A stretch of DNA of 47,124 nucleotides, taken from NCBI GenBank assembly GCA_003552325.1, contig PUKM01000007.1, positions 1-47,124 on the forward strand. Reading direction: 5' to 3'. How positions within the stretch are numbered: the stretch's first letter is position 1; each line of letters starts with the position of its first letter. Below the pieces are notes generated by a model that did not search any database, had not been told where the DNA came from, and saw only the letters and a list, made by a program, of their open reading frames with translations. Shown in pieces: positions 16,599 to 26,829 of this stretch. A program made the position numbers and the translations under genes. The DNA is from Natrialbaceae archaeon (lineage in GTDB: Archaea; Halobacteriota; Halobacteria; Halobacteriales; Natrialbaceae).

Positions 16599-17987
16599 AT
16601 GTCTGACCCATCTCCCGGCTCTGCCCCACTCGAGGCGGACGTCACGGACACGATCGACGACCTGCTTCGCGACCGCATGCGTGAGGACTCGATTCCCGGA
16701 TTGAGCCTCGCGATTACCGACGGTGACGGGATCCGCTACGCTCGAGGGTATGGCTCTCGGGATCTGGCATCCAACGCCCCGGCAACGCCCGAGACGGTGT
16801 ATGGCATCGGCTCGGTCTCGAAATCGTTCGCCTCGCTCGCGACACTCCTCCTGGTCGATCGGGGCGACCTGGCCCTCGAGGAGAGCCTGACCGACCACCT
16901 CGAGGTCGACCTGCCCGAGGCGATCACGATCCACCATCTCCTCAGTCATACCTCAGGGATCCCATCACTCGCTGCGAGCGAGGCTCTGATTGCCCGGCAG
17001 ATGGAAGTCGGCGAGTCCGACGTCCCACTCGGCACCTGGGAGGACGTTCTCGCTCACATCGAGGGGGCACGGGACGAAATCGCCGGCGATCCCGAGGACC
17101 ACTGGATGTACTGCAACTCCGGCTATACGTTGACTGGCGCGGTCATCGAAGCCGTCTCGGGGACGTCCTACGTCGACTTCGTGCGCGAGGAAATCCTCGA
17201 GCCGCTTTCTATGTCCCGGTCGACGTACCACCGCGACGTCTACGAAACGTTCGAGAATCGAATGACGCCATATCACAAAACCGAAGACGGGCTCGAGGAA
17301 ACCCCGGTTCCGATCCGTGAACTCAGCGCGGCGGCTGGGGGCCTCCTCGCGCCGGTCACCGACCTCGCCGCGTACCTCCGACTTCACCTCGCTGGTGGCA
17401 TCGCTGGTCAGGACCGACTGCTCGAGGCCGAGACGCTCGAACGGGCCTACGGAGCGTACGCCGAGACGCCATCGGGGCCGTACGGCTACGGCTGGCGGAC
17501 GCGCACGGTGGCCGGGGAAACCCTGATCGGCCACGGCGGCTCCATCGCCGTCTCGACGGCCTATGCGGGCTTCTCCCGGGACCACGACCTCGGGGTCGCG
17601 CTCCTCGCGAACACGAACCCCGGTTACGGGCTCGCCGAACTCGGGAAAGGCGTCTTCGCCGCCCTGGTGGGGAGCGATCCGCTCGAGCTTCCGTTCTTTG
17701 CGCGCAAGGCCCGCTTCGAAGCCCTCTGTGGTGAGTACGAATCCTACCGAGGAATCAAGGAGGCCGAAGTCGAACAGGAAGGCGGTATCCTCCGGCTTCG
17801 GATCGGGGGGCCAATCGGTGACGGCGGTTGGACGCCGCTGATTCCCGAGGACGTTGAGGCAGGGGAGTTCTATGCGATGACGATGACCGGAAACCAGCAA
17901 CCAGTCCGGTTCGAGGAGGACGGTGACGATCTGAGTCTGTATATCGATCGCTGGCGACTTCACCAGCGCCCCTCTGGTAGCCACTGA
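16599..17987 (+). CDS. Serine beta-lactamase / penicillin-binding-like family hydrolase
   Basis: This 462-aa protein has the class C-type active site: S-V-S-K at residues 72-75, Y-C-N at 171-173, and H-G-G in place of the K-T-G triad further on. An extra C-terminal beta domain follows from about residue 365. No signal peptide is present, so it is probably a cytoplasmic esterase or peptidase, not an antibiotic resistance enzyme. Archaea lack murein, and family members hydrolyse varied esters and peptides. The last residues Ser-His-stop are encoded inside the 76-bp repeat copy 2. A longer TTG-initiated frame to 16563 is unlikely. Confidence 0.85.
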   Translation: MSDPSPGSAPLEADVTDTIDDLLRDRMREDSIPGLSLAITDGDGIRYARGYGSRDLASNAPATPETVYGIGSVSKSFASLATLLLVDRGDLALEESLTDHLEVDLPEAITIHHLLSHTSGIPSLAASEALIARQMEVGESDVPLGTWEDVLAHIEGARDEIAGDPEDHWMYCNSGYTLTGAVIEAVSGTSYVDFVREEILEPLSMSRSTYHRDVYETFENRMTPYHKTEDGLEETPVPIRELSAAAGGLLAPVTDLAAYLRLHLAGGIAGQDRLLEAETLERAYGAYAETPSGPYGYGWRTRTVAGETLIGHGGSIAVSTAYAGFSRDHDLGVALLANTNPGYGLAELGKGVFAALVGSDPLELPFFARKARFEALCGEYESYRGIKEAEVEQEGGILRLRIGGPIGDGGWTPLIPEDVEAGEFYAMTMTGNQQPVRFEEDGDDLSLYIDRWRLHQRPSGSH

Positions 17988-18052
17988 AAGTCATTGTACT
18001 CCTGATCGCCAGGGAGGTCGGCGATCAGTGTGAAAATAGTTTCAGTTGTTAC
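17977..18052 (-). repeat. 76-bp palindrome-containing repeat, copy 2
   Basis: Read on the minus strand this is 63/76 identical to 9379-9454 with no gaps. The 9-bp stem CTGATCGCC/GGCGATCAG is unchanged and most changes fall in the loop and the left spacer. On the plus strand its first 11 bases are the last codons of the beta-lactamase-family gene (part of Gly, Ser, His, stop). Both copies therefore touch the stop codon of the gene upstream, though they point in opposite directions. Confidence 0.88.
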
Positions 18053-18063
18053 TCTAGCGGTCA

Positions 18064-18124
18064 CACACTGGTGTGCTCCTTTGTGGATACCTTTTCACCA
18101 AGTGGGAAAATATATTCGTGAAAA
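18064..18124. promoter_or_regulatory. Inverted repeats upstream of katG
   Basis: CACAC-TG-GTGTG (18064-18075) is a perfect 12-bp palindrome. TTTTCAC (18092-18098) and GTGAAAA (18118-18124) are inverted arms around an AT-rich ATATAT core. Both lie between the 76-bp repeat and the katG promoter box, so they are candidate sites for a redox or iron regulator. No factor can be named from the sequence. Confidence 0.4.
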
Positions 18125-18148
18125 AGCAACATCCTCTCCGAATTAGGT

Positions 18149-18157
18149 ACTATTAAG
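18149..18157 (+). promoter_or_regulatory. TATA box of katG
   Basis: ACTATTAAG lies 26-34 nt before the ATG at 18183. Confidence 0.45.
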
Positions 18158-18182
18158 GGGGCCACACGACAATCATCGGCTG

Positions 18183-20318
<2,136 letters not shown>

Positions 20319-20361
20319 GGTCGACTCGCCGTTCGAGACTGACTTTCTGCTCGAGCAGATC

Positions 20362-20379
20362 CCAACTGATTGCAGTGGC
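20362..20379 (+). repeat. Possible collapsed remnant of the 76-bp repeat
   Basis: The string CCAACTGATTGCAGTGGC joins the left end (CCAACTGA) and the right end (TTGCAGTGGC) of 76-bp copy 1, with the whole hairpin missing. It lies 43 bp after the katG stop. It is short enough that chance resemblance is possible. Confidence 0.35.
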
Positions 20380-20473
20380 GGATTCGTGCCGGATAGCTCT
20401 ACTCCCTGACTGTTGGCCATTGTTTCGAGAGACCTAAACACCTAAGCCCGTCCACACGGAACGCTGTGTCGGC

Positions 20474-21778
20474 ATGTTGGTTTCGGGAACAGTCGTCGTT
20501 GACGCGGAAACGGTGATCGAGGACGGTGCAGTGGTCGTCGAAGACGACCGCATTGTGGCTGTCGACGAGCGGCAGGCGTGTCTCGAGACCTATCCGGATC
20601 ACGAGCGACACCGCTACGACGTGATCGCACCGGGGAGCGTCGGTGCGCACATCCACTCCGTTCAGAGCCTCGGGCGGGGCATCGCTGACGACACCGAGTT
20701 GCTCGACTGGTTATTTGAATACGTTCTGCCGATGGAAGCCGAACTCGACGCCGAAGCCATGCGTGTCGCCGCCGAACTCGGCTACCTCGAGTTGCTCGAG
20801 AGCGGGACGACGACCTGTATCGATCACCTCTCGGTGGCCCACGCGGAGCAGGCGTTCGAGGCCGCACGCGAGCTGGGCATCCGGAGTCGCATGGGGAAGG
20901 TGCTGATGGATAAGGAGGCCCCGCCAGGATTGCTCGAGGAGACCGACGAGGCGTTGGCCGAGAGCGAACGCCTGATCGAGCGTTACCACGGTGTCGACAA
21001 TGGTCGAATCCAATACGCTCTGACGCCGCGGTTCGCGGTGAGCTGTACGGAAGCCTGTCTGCGGGGGACACGCGACCTCGCTGACGCCTACGATGGCGTG
21101 CGTATCCACACCCACGCCAGCGAGAACCAGGGTGAAATCGCGGCCGTCGAGGCCGATACCGGGATGCGAAACGTCCACTGGCTGGACGAAGTTGGCCTGA
21201 CCGGTGACGACGTCGTCCTCGCTCACTGTGTCTGGACCGACGAGAGCGAACGAGAGGTGCTCGCGGAGACGGGAACACACGTCACCTACTGCCCGTCGTC
21301 GAACATGAAACTCGCCAGCGGGGTTGCCCCGATTCAGGACTACCTCGAGCGTGGGATCAACGTCGCCCTGGGGAACGACGGCCCGCCGTGTAACAATACG
21401 CTCGATCCGTTCACGGAGATGCGTCAGGCCTCGCTCTTACAGAAAGTCGACCGCCTCGAGCCGACGGCCCTCCCGGCCCAGACGGTGTTCGAGATGGCGA
21501 CGATCAACGGCGCACGGGCGGCTGGGTTCGACCGTGTTGGAGCACTGAAACCGGGCTGGAAAGCGGATCTCATTGGCCTCGAGACGGATCTCACGCGTGC
21601 AACGCCGCTTCACGACGTGCTCTCACATCTGGTGTTCGCGGCCCACGGCGACGACGTGCAGTTTACGATGGTCGACGGCCGGGTGCTGTACGCCGACGGT
21701 GACGTGCAGGTTGCAGACGCCGATGCGATCCGCGAGCGGGCGCGGACAGTGGCCGCCGGACTCGAGGTTGCTCAGTAG
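20474..21778 (+). CDS. Amidohydrolase of the ATZ/TRZ family (purine or 5'-deoxynucleoside deaminase type)
   Basis: This 434-aa zinc-dependent hydrolase has the metal ligands expected for the family: H-I-H in G-A-H-I-H-S-V, H-T-H-A-S-E near residue 213, L-A-H-C-V-W near 250 and the aspartate in L-G-N-D-G-P-P. The overall pattern resembles guanine, cytosine and methylthioadenosine/S-adenosylhomocysteine/5'-deoxyadenosine deaminases; I cannot choose the substrate. The usual N-A-H-x-H entry motif is G-A-H-I-H here. ACCTAAACAC about 35-40 nt upstream may be the promoter. Confidence 0.8.
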   Translation: MLVSGTVVVDAETVIEDGAVVVEDDRIVAVDERQACLETYPDHERHRYDVIAPGSVGAHIHSVQSLGRGIADDTELLDWLFEYVLPMEAELDAEAMRVAAELGYLELLESGTTTCIDHLSVAHAEQAFEAARELGIRSRMGKVLMDKEAPPGLLEETDEALAESERLIERYHGVDNGRIQYALTPRFAVSCTEACLRGTRDLADAYDGVRIHTHASENQGEIAAVEADTGMRNVHWLDEVGLTGDDVVLAHCVWTDESEREVLAETGTHVTYCPSSNMKLASGVAPIQDYLERGINVALGNDGPPCNNTLDPFTEMRQASLLQKVDRLEPTALPAQTVFEMATINGARAAGFDRVGALKPGWKADLIGLETDLTRATPLHDVLSHLVFAAHGDDVQFTMVDGRVLYADGDVQVADADAIRERARTVAAGLEVAQ

Positions 21779-21818
21779 CATCGAAGCGTCGGGTCTCACC
21801 CCCCGTCGTACACGTCCC

Positions 21819-22013
21819 TCACAGGCCAAGACTCTCGAGGACGGTCATCGAAATTCCGCTTTCGGCGACGAGTTTGTAGCCGAGATAGATTCCCACGATA
21901 CCCATGAGTCCGGGCAGTTCGGGCGGCGCAGGGATTGGGACGTCTAGCAAGGCGAAAAAGGCCCCGGTGATGAAGCCGGTCAGCAACCCAAGTACGATCA
22001 GTCGATAGGTCAT
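21819..22013 (-). CDS. XapX-domain small membrane protein
   Basis: This 64-aa protein has two membrane segments around P-I-P-A-P-P-E-L-P-G-L-M-G-I-V-G-I-Y-L-G-Y, which is the XapX (DUF1427) signature. Its function is not established. I chose the ATG at 22013 because a TATA-like GGGCTTTTGCC (22036-22046, minus strand) is 23-33 nt upstream and the membrane segment starts right after it. An upstream in-frame ATG at 22034 would fall next to that box. Confidence 0.78.
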   Translation of the reverse strand: MTYRLIVLGLLTGFITGAFFALLDVPIPAPPELPGLMGIVGIYLGYKLVAESGISMTVLESLGL

Positions 22014-22123
22014 AGCTTCGAGCGAGTGTGCCATCGGCAAAAGCCCATTGACTCCGAAGGCCGCGCAAATCCATCATCATTAGTCGTCTATGTCCTGCGG
22101 TTATCGACGATTGTCGACACACA

Positions 22124-22132
22124 GTTTTAATA
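22124..22132 (+). promoter_or_regulatory. TATA box of the small winged-helix gene
   Basis: GTTTTAATA lies 25-33 nt before the ATG at 22157. Confidence 0.55.
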
Positions 22133-22156
22133 TCGTCGAATTACTGAGTATCGCAT

Positions 22157-22384
22157 ATGCAACGCAACCTTCACGGACAACAGACCGTCACCGTCCCACC
22201 GGATCTGCAGTCACCACAGGCGAAGCTGATCTATTTCTCACTCGCCGTCGCCGACGATGCGAGCGTCGACGACCTCTGTCGCGATCTCCGCGTCGATAAA
22301 GGCGCAGCGCTATCGATTCTCGGGACGCTCCGCGAGCGCGGGCACGTCGAGCGCCAAGACGGCAGTTATCGCGTCGTTTCTTGA
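22157..22384 (+). CDS. Small winged-helix DNA-binding protein
   Basis: This 75-aa protein is little more than one winged helix: S-P-Q-A-K-L-I-Y-F-S-L, then V-D-D-L-C-R-D-L-R-V-D-K-G-A-A-L-S-I-L-G-T-L-R-E-R-G-x-V as helix-turn-helix, then a short wing (D-G-S-Y-R-V-V). It resembles the small TrmB/MarR-like regulators common in haloarchaea. Its targets are unknown. It is divergent from the XapX gene, with about 140 bp between the two start codons. Confidence 0.7.
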   Translation: MQRNLHGQQTVTVPPDLQSPQAKLIYFSLAVADDASVDDLCRDLRVDKGAALSILGTLRERGHVERQDGSYRVVS

Positions 22385-22456
22385 ACTGCCGGTTTTCGGC
22401 AGCTGTATTGTATACTGTTCCGGCGCTCGAGACACAACGATCACGCGACCTCACAC

Positions 22457-22774
22457 TCACTCGGAGTCATGCTCGATCTCGAACAGGCGTGGCTGCAGGA
22501 TATCGGCGATCATCGAACCGACCATCAGCGGCAAGATGATGTAGCCAAACAGGTTGAGCAGGATAAACATCGTCCACTGGCCCAGCGGCTCAGTCGGCGG
22601 CCAAAAGAGCGCGATCGATTCGGCGAGGATGCCACGAGTGAGCACGATCAAGACGAGCAAGACCCCGAAACTACAGAGGAGTCGAAACCCGAGTTCCTGC
22701 CGGTCGATCTCGGGGAACCAGCCCGGTGACGGGTCGGGCCACTCTTCGTCGGACGTGGAGTCTTGTGGTGCCAT
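22457..22774 (-). CDS. Small membrane protein in the HD-phosphohydrolase operon
   Basis: I do not recognise the family. The 105-aa protein has a polar N-terminus rich in Asp, Ser and Pro, then two hydrophobic segments (residues about 30-50 and 68-92) and a charged tail. Its ATG lies 2 bp after the stop of the HD-domain gene, so the two are cotranscribed and perhaps functionally linked. Confidence 0.7.
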   Translation of the reverse strand: MAPQDSTSDEEWPDPSPGWFPEIDRQELGFRLLCSFGVLLVLIVLTRGILAESIALFWPPTEPLGQWTMFILLNLFGYIILPLMVGSMIADILQPRLFEIEHDSE

Positions 22775-22776
22775 GA

Positions 22777-23604
22777 CTACAGTTCGATTCGCTCGACGAG
22801 TTGCTCGCGTGCCTCGTTCGTGTTGACGGCAACGATTCGGATATCGTCCTCGAGGCCCGAGCCTTTGAGTTTCGATTTGAGGAGGTTGTCGACCTGATAG
22901 ACGCCCGCAGCGTTCGTCATCGCTATCTCGACCATGACGGCACTCGCCGTTCCCGGATGTAACGAGACACGGTCGATAGCCTGGCTCGAGAGGGTGTTGA
23001 TCCCGCGACCACCCTGTTCGTAGGGGATCCGTGAGCGGCCGCGTTCCATATCGAGGGCGTCGGCGACACGGATCACGCCCGCTTCCGTCGTCAACGGGGT
23101 TTCAGCGGTGTGGTGACAGAGGATCGCGTGGAGTACTTCACCTTTCATCCGGACGCTGTCTGCTAAGCCGTAAAACTCGGGGAGGATCCGCTGGAGAATA
23201 TCGGCGGCCAGTGGGATCGAGTAGTAGGCGTGTTCGTCCCGATGCACCAGATGCCCAACGTCGTGGAGCGTGGCGGCGAGGGCGATGATGACGGCTTCGT
23301 CGGCTTCCTCGAGGCCCTGTTGTTTGGCACCGTTGAAATCGACGCCGCCGGCTTTGAGCAGGTCGTACAGACAGAGGGCCCGGTTCGTCACGATCTCGAT
23401 GTGTTTCGAGCCGTGATCGTTGTACCGTTTCCGGTCGACAGCGTTGACGTTTTGGGCCTCGAGATACGTCTGAATTTCCTCGTCGGCACGGACGTACTCG
23501 AGGACGCGATTGACCTTCTCGTCGGGAAACGAGTGGTCTGCTTCGGGGTCGTAGATCCGGTGGCCGTTCCCGTCGGGCGGCTCGGGGACCTCGGTATCGC
23601 TCAT
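22777..23604 (-). CDS. HD-domain metal-dependent phosphohydrolase
   Basis: This 275-aa protein has the HD signature: G-S-K-H-I-E-I-V near residue 70, then the paired H-D in A-A-T-L-H-D-V-G-H-L near 112-117, and later C-H-H-T and V-A-D-A-L-D. HD proteins hydrolyse nucleotides, cyclic nucleotides or phosphoproteins; the substrate here is unknown. The start at 23604 is set by a strong TATA box, CTTTTTTATC, at 23625-23634. It leads a two-gene operon. Confidence 0.85.
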   Translation of the reverse strand: MSDTEVPEPPDGNGHRIYDPEADHSFPDEKVNRVLEYVRADEEIQTYLEAQNVNAVDRKRYNDHGSKHIEIVTNRALCLYDLLKAGGVDFNGAKQQGLEEADEAVIIALAATLHDVGHLVHRDEHAYYSIPLAADILQRILPEFYGLADSVRMKGEVLHAILCHHTAETPLTTEAGVIRVADALDMERGRSRIPYEQGGRGINTLSSQAIDRVSLHPGTASAVMVEIAMTNAAGVYQVDNLLKSKLKGSGLEDDIRIVAVNTNEAREQLVERIEL

Positions 23605-23624
23605 ACCACTGCAGTAGGGGGGCA

Positions 23625-23634
23625 GATAAAAAAG
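23625..23634 (-). promoter_or_regulatory. TATA box of the HD-phosphohydrolase operon
   Basis: On the minus strand CTTTTTTATC sits 21-30 nt before the ATG at 23604. Confidence 0.6.
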
Positions 23635-23721
23635 CACTCGGTCGGGAAGCTATGTGGTGTGTCGAAGCAGCGCGTCAGCGCCATACAGTGGTGTGATTCT
23701 CGAGCACGCACGTTCCAGCAA

Positions 23722-24207
23722 TCAGGAGTTTGTCGCCGCTTCGACAGCCGCCTCGAGTTCCTCGTAGTCAGGTTCGACACCCGGGTCGTCACTCACCCAC
23801 GCGTAGGTGACCGTTTGATCGGCGTCGATAACAAACACCGCGCGCTTGGCGAGTCCCTCGAGGCCGATGTGGTCGAAATCCGTGCGAACGCCGTAGGCGT
23901 CGATGATCTCCTTTTCGAAGTCGCTGATGCAGGGGAACGAAAACCCGGCGTCCTCGCGAAACGCGTTCTGGGCGAACGGTGAATCCACGCTCACGCCGTA
24001 GACGCTCGCCTCGAGGTCCTCGAAGCGGTGTAAGCGCTCCTCGAGAGTACACATTTCGTTCGTACACACCCGTGTAAACGCCCCGGGGAAAAACGCGAGC
24101 ACGATCGGTGCCTCCGTCTCGAGGCGGTCGGTGAGCGAGAACGATTCGACGTCGCCGGTGGCTATCGGGGCCGTGATTTCGGGGGCCGTATCGCCGACAG
24201 TAACCAT
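23722..24207 (-). CDS. Peroxiredoxin (AhpC/TSA family, Bcp or AhpE-like)
   Basis: This 161-aa thiol peroxidase reduces peroxides. The peroxidatic cysteine lies in F-F-P-G-A-F-T-R-V-C-T-N-E at residues about 40-52, with a second cysteine five residues later in E-M-C-T-L. That arrangement fits the atypical Bcp/PrxQ type. The thioredoxin-fold ending (A-V-F-V-I-D-A-D-Q-T-V) is present and the length is normal. It may work alongside the KatG encoded 4 kb away. AATTACC about 29 nt upstream on the minus strand may be its promoter. Confidence 0.92.
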   Translation of the reverse strand: MVTVGDTAPEITAPIATGDVESFSLTDRLETEAPIVLAFFPGAFTRVCTNEMCTLEERLHRFEDLEASVYGVSVDSPFAQNAFREDAGFSFPCISDFEKEIIDAYGVRTDFDHIGLEGLAKRAVFVIDADQTVTYAWVSDDPGVEPDYEELEAAVEAATNS

Positions 24208-24370
24208 ACCGGCGGCTCCGCATGCGAGGTAATTGGAGGTTTCGAAAGCGGCGACTGATAGGGGACGTGGACGCAGGCCGCATGGAGGGAGGTGGCAACG
24301 AGGACCGGGTAGATGATGGGTAGTCGTCTGTGCTGGGTTGGCTCCGATCGGAGGGTGTTGGAAGCCAGTC

Positions 24371-24571
24371 TCAGGCGTTGTTCATCCGCTGACTCGAGCG
24401 CGTGCCACAGCGCTGACATTCGGTGACGCGGTATGGTTCGCGGGAGAACTGAGCGTTTTCCTTCTTGAGGCTTTCAGTCCGGATCTGCACGTTGACCTCG
24501 TGTAACGTATCCAGATTGCACTCCTCGCAGTGTTCGGTCATGCCGTTGAATGAGTTGTCTGTCGTTGCCAT
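24371..24571 (-). CDS. Small zinc-ribbon protein
   Basis: This 66-aa protein has two C-x-x-C pairs (C-E-E-C near residue 15 and C-Q-R-C near 53), enough to form one zinc ribbon, with a basic helix between them. Such proteins are common in haloarchaea and mostly uncharacterised. A TATA box at 24597-24605 supports the start. Confidence 0.75.
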   Translation of the reverse strand: MATTDNSFNGMTEHCEECNLDTLHEVNVQIRTESLKKENAQFSREPYRVTECQRCGTRSSQRMNNA

Positions 24572-24902
24572 TGATAGATTAATTAGAGTAGGGGGCTCTT
24601 AAACCCAACTTTCATTTCGGACCGTGAGTTGGGAAAACCGCAAGCAGTAGTTACCTTTATCACTTTAGACTCTCGAGAGGGTTTTAGATGGTTTATCGGG
24701 CTCATTGAACGCTTATTTCATGGTGTTCCGAGTGACGTGTCGGATGGCTAAGATTGGATTACCCGGATTCGAGTAAACGCTCCTCGGGTGGTGGTTTGTG
24801 TCCGCACTCCACTCCCTGTCTGATAAGAGTGATAAAACCAAGTGGGGCCTCTGGTCCCTCAGTGATGATAAGCCCTATCACACCCCCTCGAGTGGATGAT
24901 AT
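24572..24902. other. 331-bp non-coding region with divergent promoters
   Basis: I see no gene. On the minus strand GGGTTTAAGAG (24597-24605) is the TATA box of the zinc-ribbon gene. CCCAACT (24604-24610) and AGTTGGG (24627-24633) can form a 7-bp stem overlapping it, a candidate operator. The middle is AT-rich. The promoter of the HIT gene is probably the TAAGCCCTATC stretch about 28 nt before its start. Confidence 0.5.
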
Positions 24903-25442
24903 ATGGACCAGGTGTTCGCCCCGTGGCGTATCGAGTGGATCCGACGCGAAGACAAGAATCCACGCGTCGAGGAGTGTGTGTTCTGTGAGTTGCCCACCTG
25001 GGAGGACGACCGAAACAACCTGCTCGTCGCCGAAAACCCCCACGCGTTCGTTTTGCTGAATAACGCCCCATACAATCCGGGCCACGTCATGGTGATCCCA
25101 CACGTACACACGGGCGACTATCGAGACCTCACTGACGAGCAACTGCTTGGCCACGCTCACCTGAAACAGCGAACGTTCGACGCGCTCGAGCAATCGCTTG
25201 CCCCGGACGGCTTCAACGGGGGCTTGAACCTGGGTGATGGGGCCGGTGGCTCCATCGATGACCACCTGCACACCCACATCGTCCCACGCTGGAACGGCGA
25301 CACCAACTTCATGCCCGTCCTGAGTGACACGACCGTCATCGTCGAAGCACTCGAGGAAACCTATGCCCTGTTGCACGAGGCGTTCGCTTCCCAGGAGGGT
25401 GCAACGGTCCCAGCGGACTCGAGTGCCGTCCAGTTCACCTAA
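24903..25442 (+). CDS. HIT-family nucleotide hydrolase or transferase
   Basis: This 179-aa protein has the histidine triad H-L-H-T-H-I-V-P-R-W near residue 121-130 and an N-terminal C-V-F-C zinc pair near 28-31, the pattern of archaeal Ap4A-phosphorylase/diadenosine-polyphosphate hydrolase-like HIT proteins. It acts on nucleoside phosphates in the cytoplasm; the exact substrate is not determined. Its TAA stop directly abuts the stop of the convergent methylthiotransferase gene. Confidence 0.9.
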   Translation: MDQVFAPWRIEWIRREDKNPRVEECVFCELPTWEDDRNNLLVAENPHAFVLLNNAPYNPGHVMVIPHVHTGDYRDLTDEQLLGHAHLKQRTFDALEQSLAPDGFNGGLNLGDGAGGSIDDHLHTHIVPRWNGDTNFMPVLSDTTVIVEALEETYALLHEAFASQEGATVPADSSAVQFT

Positions 25443-26690
25443 TTAGACTGGCTCGGCGAACGCATACACCGTATTCGCACTCGTCACCTCGAGGTCGACG
25501 AACTGGCCGGGCTCGAGGCCGTACTCGCTGGCGTTCCTGACGATCAGCTGTCGGTATGCCGAATCCCGACACTTCACCGAGTCGCCGGTTCCCGGCTCGA
25601 CGACGAGCACGTCCTCTTTCAGGTCGCCGACCATCGCCTCGTAGGCGGCGCCGACGAGTTCCATTTTGAGCGCCGACATCTCCTTCGAGCGCTCCTTTTT
25701 GATCGTCCCGCCGAGGCCTTTCATGTCGGCGGCGTCGGTTCCCGGTCGTTTCGAAAATCGGGTGACGTTGACCTTCTCGGGACGCGTCCGCCGCAACAGG
25801 TCCATCGACTGTTCGTGATCGTCCTCGGTTTCGGTCGGGAATCCGACGATGAAGTCCGTCGAGAGCGTCCAGTACTCGAGGGCCTCGTCGAAGGTGTCGA
25901 ATATCTCGAGGTACTCCCGAACCTGGTGTTGGCGGCGCATATCGCCGAGCACGTCGTCACTGCCGGACTGCACGGGCGCGTGGAGGAAGTTGTAGAGTTC
26001 GTCGTTGGTGGCAAACACCGCAGCCAACTCCTCGCGGATTCCGTGAACGCCCTTTGGGTTGGCCATCCCCACGCGTACCCGAAACTCGCCATCGATCGCA
26101 CAGATCTCCTCGAGCAACCGGTGCAGCGTTCGTTCCCCCTTATCCCAGCCGTAGACGCCGGTATCCTGGCCCGTGATGCGGATCTCTTTGGCCCCGGCGT
26201 GGACCAGGGCACGGGCTTTCTCGACGTTTTCCTCGATCGGCGGCGAGTCGATCTTGCCCGTCGCGTGCTTGGTGATGCAGTACGAACAGTCGGACATACA
26301 CCCTCGAGCGATCGGCAAGATGCCGATGACACCGTCGAGAATCGGCTCGGCGTCCGGCGTCGTCGTCGGACACTCACCGTTCGTGACGGCTTGGGGAACC
26401 TCGTCCCAGTGAAGGACCGCGCCGTCGAGATCGGCGAAGGCCTCACCCTGAGCGAGTGCCATACAGCCGGTGACGAACAGGTCTGCAGTCTGTTCGCTTA
26501 GCTCGCTTGCCCGCTCGAGCATGTTTCGCTCGGTTTTCTCGACCACCGTACAGGTGTTCAGGATCGCGACGTCGGCGGCTTCGGGGCCGTCGACGCGATA
26601 GTGGCCCGCGTCACGGAGGCGTCGCTCGATCTCGCGGCTTTCACCGCGGTTCGAGGTACAGCCATAGGTTTCGATGTGGTATCGGGCCAT
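25443..26690 (-). CDS. tRNA (t6A37) methylthiotransferase, archaeal MtaB/CDKAL1 type
   Basis: This radical-SAM enzyme adds a methylthio group to N6-threonylcarbamoyladenosine at tRNA position 37. The 415-aa protein has the UPF0004 N-terminal domain with three cluster cysteines (Y-G-C-T near residue 10, L-N-T-C-T near 46, V-T-G-C near 75), the radical-SAM triad G-C-M-S-D-C-S-Y-C near 134, and a C-terminal TRAM domain (G-Q-F-V-D-L-E-V). The start at 26690 gives the family beginning M-A-R-Y-H-I-E-T-Y-G-C. A TATA-like GGGCTTTTGAC about 30 nt upstream supports it. Confidence 0.93.
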   Translation of the reverse strand: MARYHIETYGCTSNRGESREIERRLRDAGHYRVDGPEAADVAILNTCTVVEKTERNMLERASELSEQTADLFVTGCMALAQGEAFADLDGAVLHWDEVPQAVTNGECPTTTPDAEPILDGVIGILPIARGCMSDCSYCITKHATGKIDSPPIEENVEKARALVHAGAKEIRITGQDTGVYGWDKGERTLHRLLEEICAIDGEFRVRVGMANPKGVHGIREELAAVFATNDELYNFLHAPVQSGSDDVLGDMRRQHQVREYLEIFDTFDEALEYWTLSTDFIVGFPTETEDDHEQSMDLLRRTRPEKVNVTRFSKRPGTDAADMKGLGGTIKKERSKEMSALKMELVGAAYEAMVGDLKEDVLVVEPGTGDSVKCRDSAYRQLIVRNASEYGLEPGQFVDLEVTSANTVYAFAEPV

Positions 26691-26798
26691 CGTACACCCT
26701 GCTCGGGGGTCACCAGTCAAAAGCCCGACGATCAGTGGCTGTCCTTGCGCATTCTCTCGAACTGGTGAGTGTTCTATGCCAACACGTACCTACAGTAA

Positions 26799-26807
26799 CT
26801 ATTATCT
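26799..26807 (+). promoter_or_regulatory. TATA box of the acidic surface protein gene
   Basis: CTATTATCT lies 23-31 nt before the ATG at 26830 and so fixes the start downstream of a longer open frame. Confidence 0.5.
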
Positions 26808-26829
26808 GTTTGACCCTACATTTTTGAGT

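Noticed and set aside
16599..17987. Reading the beta-lactamase-family gene as an antibiotic resistance gene
   Set aside because: It has no export signal and archaea have no murein target; the family is broad and mostly esterases or peptidases.
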